A stretch of 10,270 nucleotides of DNA from NCBI GenBank assembly GCA_945882475.1, contig CAMCWJ010000082.1, positions 1 through 10,270 on the forward strand, given 5' to 3'. Positions within the stretch are counted from its first letter, which is position 1, and each line of letters opens with the position of its first letter. The notes beneath the pieces are model-generated. The model did not search any database. It was not told the origin of the DNA and worked only from the letters and a program-made list of their open reading frames with translations. The DNA is from Bifidobacterium breve (GTDB lineage: Bacteria; Actinomycetota; Actinomycetes; Mycobacteriales; Mycobacteriaceae). A program made the translations under genes and the position numbers. Shown piece by piece: positions 5,159 through 10,270 of the stretch.

Positions 5159-6956
5159 GGTACTCAACGCGGCAGGCCCGGCGGGCCAGTTTGCCGCTCG
5201 TGGTGCGCGGTATCGCCCCGGCCGGCAGCAACCGGACATCGGCGACGCGCACGCCATGCCGTCGGGACACCGCGCTCCTGATAGCCTCGATCGCCGGTGC
5301 GGGGTCGGAACGGCTTGTGCCCGCGGCGCGTTCGGCGATGATCACCACCTGCTCATCGGCGGCGGTGAATGCCGCGATGTAGCCGCGTCGAACCAGGGCC
5401 GAGGCGTCCGCCGCGGTTGCCTCGATGTCCTGCGGTTGCAGAGTGCGCCCGTCGATCGTGATCAGGTCGGCGATCCGGCCGACCACATAGAGATCGCCGT
5501 CAACGAACATCCCCAGATCGGTGGTCCGCAGCCAGTCGGCGTCAGCCGCCACCGGGTCTGCCCGGCTTGCGGTGGACAGCCGGGATGCGAGGCGGGCGCC
5601 AAAGATGAATTCGGTCTCGATGGGTCTGTCCCAGTAGCCGCGGCCGACGTTGGCGCCGTGCAGCCAGATCTCGCCAACCGAGTTATCGGGCAGTTCTTCA
5701 CCGGTGTCGGGGTTGACGATCACCGCCCATAGGCTTCGGGCGATCTGGCCGCAGGACACGTGCGCGACGGCGTCCGGGGTGCCGGCCGCCACGGGGACCG
5801 CCCGGCCCGCGGATAGTTCGGCGCCGTCAAAGTACGCGACGCTCGGTGGCGTGTCCGGGGCGGTGGTCGCCACCATCAGGGTGGCCTCCGCTATGCCGTA
5901 GGAGGGCTTGATCGCGCTCGGCGGAAGACCATGCGGCGCAAACGCTTCGGTGAATTCGGTGATCGCGCCGATGCTGACCGGTTCGGACCCGATGATCATC
6001 ACGACGTTGCTCAAGTCGATGTGCTCCCCCGGCTGCGGCAATCCGCGCTGGGCGGCCCACTCGTAGGCGAAGTTCGGCGCGGCGGTGACCACCCGACCCA
6101 CCGCTGAACCGGCGGACAACGCCTGGATCCAGCGCAGCGGCCTGCGGACGAAGGCGGTGGGCGACATCAGGGTGGAGTGCCCGCCGTACACCGCGGGAAA
6201 GCCGATCATCGACAGCCCCATGTCGTGATAGAGCGGTAACCAGCTGACACCGTGGGTGTTTCTGTTGAGCAGATCGATCGACAGGATCATCTGCACCAGG
6301 TTGGTGCTGAACGCCCGGTGGGTGATCTCCACGCCCACCGGCGGTCGGGTCGCACCGGAGGTGTACTGCAGGTGCGAGACGTCGTTCTCGTCGATGGTGA
6401 CGGCCGCGAACGCCTCAGCTGCCGAGTCGTCGACTTCATCGATGACCAACACCTGCGGTGCGCTCCCGGGCAGACCGTTCAGAAACGCCGTCACCGCGCC
6501 CTGGGCGGCCGCGGTGGTCAGCACCAGGCCGGGTCGGGCATCGGCCAGTGCGGTCTGCAGACGTTCGGCGTGGCCGGGAAGTTCCGGAGCGAACAGTGGT
6601 ACCGCGATGCCTCCGGCCTTGAGCGCGCTGTAGAAACCCGCGACATAGTCCAGGCCCTGCGGAGCCAGGATTGCCACCCGCTCTCCCCTGCTGGCGCGTT
6701 GCTGTATCTGGGAGGCAATGGCCCGCAGCCGGGTGTCCAACTGGGTCCAGGTGATCTCGGTGGACCGGCCCTCGGCGCGGGCGAAGTCGAGAAATCGGTA
6801 GGCCACCGTGTCTCCGACGCTGGCGACGTTGCGTTCGAGCAGGGAGATCAGCGTCGTTCCCGGCGGCATCGCGATGTGGCCCTGCGCGTCCACGCAGTCG
6901 TCGATAGTGAGCAGACCGGGCGGGGCATCGAAGTCACCTCGGGGGTGCCGCTGCAT
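5145..6956 (-). CDS. Fatty acyl-AMP ligase (FAAL), FadD32-like paralogue
   Basis: The 603-residue protein is a complete adenylate-forming enzyme that activates a fatty acid with ATP to acyl-AMP, normally for transfer to an acyl carrier protein of a polyketide synthase. Motifs in order: QYTSGATRPPVGV (198-209 region, ATP loop), WLPLYHDMGL (239-248), GSEPVS, SYGIAEATL (352-360), VSCGQ typical of FAALs, GEIWLHGANVGRGYW, RTTDLG with Asp480, GRIADLI with Arg494, and PRTTSGK with the catalytic Lys589. Many blocks resemble mycobacterial FadD32 (YRFLDF, FVRRPLRWI, NPDTGEELPD, ERAAGT), but the C-terminal extension of FadD32 is missing and no polyketide synthase or carrier protein is in the window. Its partner is therefore unknown. 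ATG 6956 follows TAGACT by 6 nt. A thioesterase gene diverges from it, and cyclase and Ddn-like genes follow. Confidence 0.92.
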   Translation of the reverse strand: MQRHPRGDFDAPPGLLTIDDCVDAQGHIAMPPGTTLISLLERNVASVGDTVAYRFLDFARAEGRSTEITWTQLDTRLRAIASQIQQRASRGERVAILAPQGLDYVAGFYSALKAGGIAVPLFAPELPGHAERLQTALADARPGLVLTTAAAQGAVTAFLNGLPGSAPQVLVIDEVDDSAAEAFAAVTIDENDVSHLQYTSGATRPPVGVEITHRAFSTNLVQMILSIDLLNRNTHGVSWLPLYHDMGLSMIGFPAVYGGHSTLMSPTAFVRRPLRWIQALSAGSAVGRVVTAAPNFAYEWAAQRGLPQPGEHIDLSNVVMIIGSEPVSIGAITEFTEAFAPHGLPPSAIKPSYGIAEATLMVATTAPDTPPSVAYFDGAELSAGRAVPVAAGTPDAVAHVSCGQIARSLWAVIVNPDTGEELPDNSVGEIWLHGANVGRGYWDRPIETEFIFGARLASRLSTASRADPVAADADWLRTTDLGMFVDGDLYVVGRIADLITIDGRTLQPQDIEATAADASALVRRGYIAAFTAADEQVVIIAERAAGTSRSDPAPAIEAIRSAVSRRHGVRVADVRLLPAGAIPRTTSGKLARRACRVEYLHSH

Positions 6957-6968
6957 GTGGGCAGTCTA
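6957..6968 (-). promoter_or_regulatory. -10 box for the acyl-AMP ligase gene, probable leaderless start
   Basis: On the minus strand TAGACT (6968 down to 6963), six bases (GCCCAC) and ATG 6956. No ribosome site precedes the ATG. The hexamer is only 11 bp from the -10 candidate of the divergent thioesterase gene. Confidence 0.5.
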
Positions 6969-6979
6969 GGTGGGGCGGC

Positions 6980-6985
6980 TATCGT
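6980..6985 (+). promoter_or_regulatory. -10 candidate for the thioesterase gene
   Basis: TATCGT at 6980-6985 fits TANNNT. A start near 6992 would give a leader of about 20 nt containing GGAGGA (7005-7010), the ribosome site just before ATG 7013. The -35 area of the ligase promoter would fall on this hexamer, so the two promoters probably compete. Confidence 0.4.
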
Positions 6986-7012
6986 GGGCCCGTTCACGAA
7001 CCCTGGAGGAGC

Positions 7013-7792
7013 ATGCCGAGCTGGATCGCCCACCTGGTGCGCCTAGAGCGCAGCGGCGAGACGTTCCGGACGTCGGTGGCGCTGGGCTCCGGGGGCCGGC
7101 TGTTCGGCGGGCTGATCGCCGCGCAGGCGCTGGCCGCGGCCGGGGCGACCGTCGACGCCGACCGATTGCCGCAGTCGCTGCATGCCTATTTCATCAGGGG
7201 CGGCCGGGTCGGGGTGGACGTCGAGTATGTGGTGGAGACCACCCGCGACGGCCGCTCGTTCAACACCCGGCGGGTCACGGCGAGTCAGGACGGGGTGCCG
7301 ATCTTCGAGATGCTGGTGTCCTTCCACCGGCCCGAACCGACCGTGGACTGGCAGCGCCCGGCGGCCCCTCGGCTCGCATTGGAGGACGCCACCGCGGTCG
7401 TGACGCCCCCGGAGCAATGGGCGGACTACTTCGAGACCAGGGTGGCCGCCGGTGGGCAGACGGAGTGGCCCCAGCAGCCGTTCTGGTTCCGTTCCCGCGA
7501 GCCCGTCGAGGATGACGCGTTACTGCGCGCCTGCGCGATCACCTTCGTCTCCGATCTGGGCATGGTCTCCACGGCCCGGCCGCCCGGCGAGGAGGAACCC
7601 GGCCCCGGTGGGGCGGCGAGCCTGGACCATGCGCTGTGGCTGCACCGGCCACTGGACCCCAACGAGTGGCACTGCTACGACGCGGTCGCCATCAGCCACA
7701 GTGACGCCCGCGGCCTGGCCTTCGGGTCGATTCACGACAGCGCGGGTACACTTGCCGCCAGCGTCGCCCAAGAGTCACTCTGGCGAGTTTGA
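7013..7792 (+). CDS. Acyl-CoA thioesterase II (TesB) family protein
   Basis: At 259 residues it has the double-hotdog length of TesB-type thioesterases, soluble enzymes that hydrolyse acyl-CoA to fatty acid and CoA. The N-terminal hotdog carries GRLFGGLIAAQAL (28-40) and LHAYFIRGG (56-64). The C-terminal hotdog carries SLDHALWLHRP (203-213) with Asp205, and AASVAQES (248-255) with Gln253, matching the Asp and Gln of the E. coli TesB Asp-Thr-Gln triad. The Thr position falls in AVAISHSDARG, where I cannot place a Thr or Ser with certainty. ATG 7013 is preceded by GGAGGA with very short spacing. Divergent orientation from the acyl-AMP ligase suggests opposite roles, release versus activation of fatty acids, but this is inference. 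Confidence 0.9.
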   Translation: MPSWIAHLVRLERSGETFRTSVALGSGGRLFGGLIAAQALAAAGATVDADRLPQSLHAYFIRGGRVGVDVEYVVETTRDGRSFNTRRVTASQDGVPIFEMLVSFHRPEPTVDWQRPAAPRLALEDATAVVTPPEQWADYFETRVAAGGQTEWPQQPFWFRSREPVEDDALLRACAITFVSDLGMVSTARPPGEEEPGPGGAASLDHALWLHRPLDPNEWHCYDAVAISHSDARGLAFGSIHDSAGTLAASVAQESLWRV

Positions 7793-7806
7793 CTCCGGAA
7801 AACTTT

Positions 7807-7832
7807 GTTTAGAACCCCGCTTGCGGGGGAAT
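7807..7832 (+). promoter_or_regulatory. Possible SigF-like promoter with GC hairpin before the DUF4193 gene
   Basis: GTTT (7807-7810), 16 bp, then GGGAAT (7827-7832) resembles the mycobacterial SigF pattern GGTTT-N15-17-GGGTAT at all but two positions. A conventional -10, TAACGT (7832-7837), overlaps it, so a SigA promoter is an alternative. A perfect 6-bp inverted repeat CCCCGC-TT-GCGGGG (7815-7828) lies within the spacer and could also be a terminator stem for the thioesterase gene. Confidence 0.3.
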
Positions 7833-7884
7833 AACGTCGGCATCAACCCGCCATCTGCGCCGACGACTCCGGAAGGACGACACC

Positions 7885-8181
7885 ATGACCGTTGACTACG
7901 ACGCCCCCCGTCGAACACCGGTGGATACCGAGCCCGACTCCCTCGACGAACTGGCCGGTCGCCGCGCCGATGCGTCGTCTGCGGTCCTCGACGTCGATGA
8001 ATCCGACCCCCTGGAATCCTGGGAGCTTCCGGGCGCGGACCTCTCCGGCGAGGAGTTCACCGTCCGCGTGGTGCCCAAGCAGCCAGACGAATTCACCTGC
8101 AGCAGTTGCTTTCTGGTTCAGCACCGCAGCCGGCTGGCCACGATCCGTGGCGCCACCACCATCTGCACGGAGTGTGTCTGA
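7885..8181 (+). CDS. DUF4193 family protein
   Basis: This 98-residue acidic protein matches the DUF4193 family (PF13834), which is widespread in mycobacteria and related actinobacteria and has no known function. The N-terminus (TVDYDAPRR) and the middle (AVLDVDESDPLESWELPGAD, then LSGEEFTVRVVPKQPDEF) are typical. The C-terminus has two CxxC pairs, Cys72/Cys75 and Cys94/Cys97, which look like a small zinc ribbon. ATG 7885 has AAGGA (7873-7877) seven bases upstream. No signal peptide or membrane segment is present, so it is probably cytosolic. It converges with the RipD-like gene, with 10 bp between stops. A role in binding RNA polymerase or nucleic acid is possible for such a ribbon, but nothing here shows it. 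Confidence 0.93.
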   Translation: MTVDYDAPRRTPVDTEPDSLDELAGRRADASSAVLDVDESDPLESWELPGADLSGEEFTVRVVPKQPDEFTCSSCFLVQHRSRLATIRGATTICTECV

Positions 8182-8195
8182 GGCGCCTCTCTCAG
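8178..8195. terminator. Weak two-way terminator candidate between convergent stops
   Basis: CTGAG (8178-8182) and CTCAG (8191-8195) can pair around 8 nt; within this a perfect 10-bp palindrome GAGGCGCCTC (8180-8189) offers an alternative fold. Both stop codons (8179-8181 and 8194-8192) lie inside. There is no T-run, so termination efficiency is doubtful. Confidence 0.3.
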
Positions 8196-8683
8196 GCGAT
8201 GATCCGCACCAGATAGGGCGCCATGTCATTGGTGCGCACCGCGGATACCGCCACGCCCGCGTCGGTGGCCTCCAGCATCTGCCCGCTGCCGAGGAACATC
8301 GCGACGCTCTGCGTGCCTTCGGGACCGAAGAAGATCAGGTCTGCGGGCAGCGCCTGGTCGGGCGTCACCTTCTGGCCCACCGTGTACATCGCACCCGAGG
8401 AGCGCGGCAACTTGGCGCCCACCCCGGCGTAGATGTACTGCATCAGACCCGAGGAGTCGAAACCGACGATGCTCGCGCCCTCCCCGGTTCCCAGGCTGGG
8501 TCCGTTGATGTCGCCACCGGCCCACGAGTACGGCACGCCGCGCTGAGCCAGCCCTCGGGCTAGCACCAGCTCGACTGCCTGATCCCGGCTGACCGGCGCC
8601 GCCGAACCAACCGCCGCCCCGCCAACTGCCGGCACCACCAACAGCAGGGCCACGCCGACGAGCAGTGCAAAGATACGTTTCAT
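8192..8683 (-). CDS. RipD-like exported NlpC/P60 protein with inactive catalytic site
   Basis: The chosen start is ATG 8683 (163 residues) because GAAGGGA lies about seven bases upstream and the signal peptide MKRIFALLVGVALLLVVPAV begins there; ATG 8728 would add 15 residues without benefit. After the signal, an NlpC/P60 domain fills the protein. The catalytic Cys motif FDCSGL reads FDSSGL (75-80), so Ser77 replaces Cys. The His strand reads TQSVAMFLGSGQM, with Ser126 at the His position. GVPYSWAGG, LPRSSGAMY, PADLIFFGPEGTQSVAM and RTNDMAPYLVR closely resemble M. tuberculosis RipD (Rv1566c), which also lacks Cys and His and binds peptidoglycan without hydrolysis. RipD's C-terminal extension is absent: the protein stops at LVRIIA. 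Likely role: cell-wall binding rather than cutting. Confidence 0.9.
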   Translation of the reverse strand: MKRIFALLVGVALLLVVPAVGGAAVGSAAPVSRDQAVELVLARGLAQRGVPYSWAGGDINGPSLGTGEGASIVGFDSSGLMQYIYAGVGAKLPRSSGAMYTVGQKVTPDQALPADLIFFGPEGTQSVAMFLGSGQMLEATDAGVAVSAVRTNDMAPYLVRIIA

Positions 8684-8812
8684 CTCGAATTCCCTTCTGC
8701 TGAGAAGAACGATGGGGTCGATCCCCAACTGATCACAACAGTCACTTCCACCACTTCTACATCAACATCACGACGACTACCACCGGCGGACAGACCCTCA
8801 CCAGGGCGTTTT

Positions 8813-8866
8813 GCCCAACCGTGATGCAACGGTGTCCCAAGCGGCTTCGGTTGGTGGCCCAACCGT
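8813..8866. promoter_or_regulatory. Cluster of inverted and direct repeats, possible operator
   Basis: CGGTTGG (8848-8854) and CCAACCG (8859-8865) form a perfect 7-bp inverted repeat around TGGC. The ten bases GCCCAACCGT occur twice, at 8813-8822 and 8857-8866. ACCGT (8818-8822) and ACGGT (8829-8833) form another inverted pair. The cluster lies in the 265-bp space between the RipD-like gene and the aminotransferase gene. The rest of that space (8684-8812) shows only a short GGGG/CCCC inverted pair at 8714-8726. Confidence 0.45.
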
Positions 8867-8899
8867 TGCCGCTCCGGGCCGGTCGCATTCGGTCCGGCG

Positions 8900-8918
8900 G
8901 CCGGTAAACTTCGCCGGC
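8900..8918 (+). promoter_or_regulatory. -10 candidate inside an inverted repeat, aminotransferase promoter
   Basis: TAAACT (8905-8910) fits TANNNT and is flanked by GCCGG (8900-8904) and CCGGC (8914-8918), inverted arms that would let a repressor cover the -10 box. A start near 8917 gives a leader of about 32 nt holding GAGAGGTG (8934-8941) before ATG 8949. Confidence 0.4.
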
Positions 8919-8948
8919 AGGTGAGACTCCTTCGAGAGGTGACAGACC

Positions 8949-10270
8949 ATGACGACCATCGAGACAGATCTACCCGGCGGCCGGGACCTCGACTCCGAGA
9001 TCGCACAGGGCCGGCGGGCCTACGAGTTGGATCGCCGGCACGTGTTCCATTCGTGGTCGGCACAGGCCCAGATCAAGCCGATGACCATCGTGGCCGCGGA
9101 TGGGTCTTACGTCTGGGATGGCGAGGGCAACCGGCTGCTGGACTTCTCCTCGCAGCTGGTGTTCACCAACATCGGCCATCAGCATCCAAAAGTCGTTGCA
9201 GCCATTGCCGACCAGGCTGCGAAGCTGTGCACGATCGCCCCGCAGCACGTTAACGCGGCGAGATCTGAGGCGGCCCGGCTGATCGCCGAGCGCACCCCCG
9301 GCGATCTGGACCGGGTCTTCTTCACCAACGGCGGCGCCGACGCCGTGGAGCACGCGGTTCGGATGGCGCGGCTGCACACCGGGCGCTACAAGGTGCTCTC
9401 CCGCTACCGCTCGTACCACGGCGGCACCGATACCGCGGTCAACCTCACTGGTGACCCCCGCCGCTGGGCCAACGACTACGCCAGCAGTGGCGTGGTGCAT
9501 TTCAACGGACCGTTTCTGTATCGGTCCTCGTTTCATGCCGAGAACGAGCAGCAGGAGTCCGAGCGCGCTCTGGAGTACCTGGACCGCCTGATCGCGCACG
9601 AGGGCCCCACCTCATTCGCGGCACTGATCCTGGAGTCGGTCCCCGGGACCGCGGGCATCATGGTCCCGCCGCCCGGGTACATGGCCGGGGTGCGGGAGAT
9701 ATGTGACCGCTACGGCATCGTCTTCATCGCCGACGAGGTAATGGCCGGGTTCGGCCGCACCGGCAAATGGTTCGCCATCGAACACTTTGACGTCGTACCC
9801 GACCTGATGACCTTCGCAAAGGGCGTCACCTCGGGCTATGTGCCGTTGGGCGGGGTGGCGATCAACGACGCGATCTTCGCGACCTTCGCCGACCGGTCCT
9901 ACCCGGGTGGCCTGACCTACTCGGGGCACCCGCTGGCGGCCGCCGCCGCGGTGGCGACCATCAACGCGATGGAAGACGAGGCCATGGTGGCCAACGCGGC
10001 ACGGATCGGCGAGGAGGTTCTCGGACCCGGTCTGCGCGAATTGGCACGGCGGCACGTCAGCGTCGGCGAGGTCCGCGGACGGGGCGTGTTTTGGGCGATC
10101 GAACTGGTCGCCGACCCGGCCACCCGGGAACCACTGGCGCCCTATGGCGGAGCAAGCCCCGCGATGAACGCCGTGCTCGCCGCGTGCAAAGCCGGCGGTC
10201 TGTTGCCGTTCAGCAACTTCAACCGGATCCACGCCTGCCCGCCCTGCAATGTCAGCGATGCCGAAGTAGC
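8949..10270 (+). CDS. Class-III PLP-dependent aminotransferase (cut by right edge)
   Basis: The frame from ATG 8949 is open to the window edge, giving 440 complete codons; GAGAGGTG (8934-8941) is the ribosome site. It is a fold-type I omega-aminotransferase of class III, moving an amino group from an amine or omega-amino acid to a keto acid. Visible marks: HVFHSWSAQ (31-39), DGEGNRLLDFSS (57-68), FFTNGGADAVEHAVRMAR (124-141), the PLP-stacking SYHGGT (155-160), ALILESVPGTAG (225-236), FIADEVMAGFGRTG (259-272) with Asp262, and TFAKGVTSGYVPLGG (288-302) with Lys291 as the Schiff-base Lys. The family usually has 430-460 residues, so little should be missing. Glu134 stands where many relatives have another residue after GGADA/GSEA; substrate cannot be told. 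Neighbours to the right are unseen. Confidence 0.92.
   Translation, partial: MTTIETDLPGGRDLDSEIAQGRRAYELDRRHVFHSWSAQAQIKPMTIVAADGSYVWDGEGNRLLDFSSQLVFTNIGHQHPKVVAAIADQAAKLCTIAPQHVNAARSEAARLIAERTPGDLDRVFFTNGGADAVEHAVRMARLHTGRYKVLSRYRSYHGGTDTAVNLTGDPRRWANDYASSGVVHFNGPFLYRSSFHAENEQQESERALEYLDRLIAHEGPTSFAALILESVPGTAGIMVPPPGYMAGVREICDRYGIVFIADEVMAGFGRTGKWFAIEHFDVVPDLMTFAKGVTSGYVPLGGVAINDAIFATFADRSYPGGLTYSGHPLAAAAAVATINAMEDEAMVANAARIGEEVLGPGLRELARRHVSVGEVRGRGVFWAIELVADPATREPLAPYGGASPAMNAVLAACKAGGLLPFSNFNRIHACPPCNVSDAEV

Noticed and set aside
6252..7046. Plus-strand open frame of 264 codons
   Set aside because: Antisense to the acyl-AMP ligase gene, whose motifs are complete and in order.
8680..9063. 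Minus-strand open frame across the intergenic region
   Set aside because: No ribosome site or motif; it overlaps the repeats and the start of the aminotransferase gene.

Overview
The window looks like chromosomal DNA of a high-GC mycobacterium, probably an environmental or rapid-growing species. The clues are a DUF4193 protein, a RipD-like inactive NlpC/P60 protein, a FadD32-like fatty acyl-AMP ligase, an Rv0309-like YkuD protein, a Ddn-like deazaflavin (F420) protein, and many start codons lying 6-8 nt after a TANNNT -10 box, which suggests leaderless mRNAs. I see no insertion sequence, integrase, tRNA, rRNA or CRISPR array. All recognised genes are intact except those cut by the window edges.

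Left part (1-1457): the 3' end of an unrecognised gene; then a 53-codon cysteine-rich gene (303-464) that reads as an internally duplicated metallothionein with 14 Cys, directly behind a perfect TATAAT; then a membrane-anchored or exported protein of unknown function. A 430-bp stretch without a convincing gene follows. It holds a perfect 19-bp palindrome over a promoter-like sequence (1057-1079) and a strong match to the chromosome-dimer resolution site dif (1347-1374). If the dif call is right, the window sits at the replication terminus.

Middle part (1458-7792): an FKBP-type prolyl isomerase lipoprotein converges on a YkuD (L,D-transpeptidase-like) exported protein. An enoyl-CoA hydratase/isomerase family gene diverges from the YkuD gene. 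On the minus strand lie a FadD32-like acyl-AMP ligase, a 28-bp tandem repeat with two hairpins, a tocopherol-cyclase-family gene and a Ddn-like gene. The last two are 13 bp apart and probably form an operon. An acyl-CoA thioesterase II gene diverges from the ligase with nearly back-to-back promoters. Much of this block is lipid or quinone chemistry, and the cyclase plus Ddn-like pair suggests reduction and cyclisation of a prenylated quinone (inference).

Right part (7793-10270): a DUF4193 gene with two CxxC pairs, converging on the RipD-like gene whose catalytic Cys and His are both Ser; a 265-bp intergenic region rich in inverted repeats; and a class-III PLP aminotransferase that runs off the right edge.
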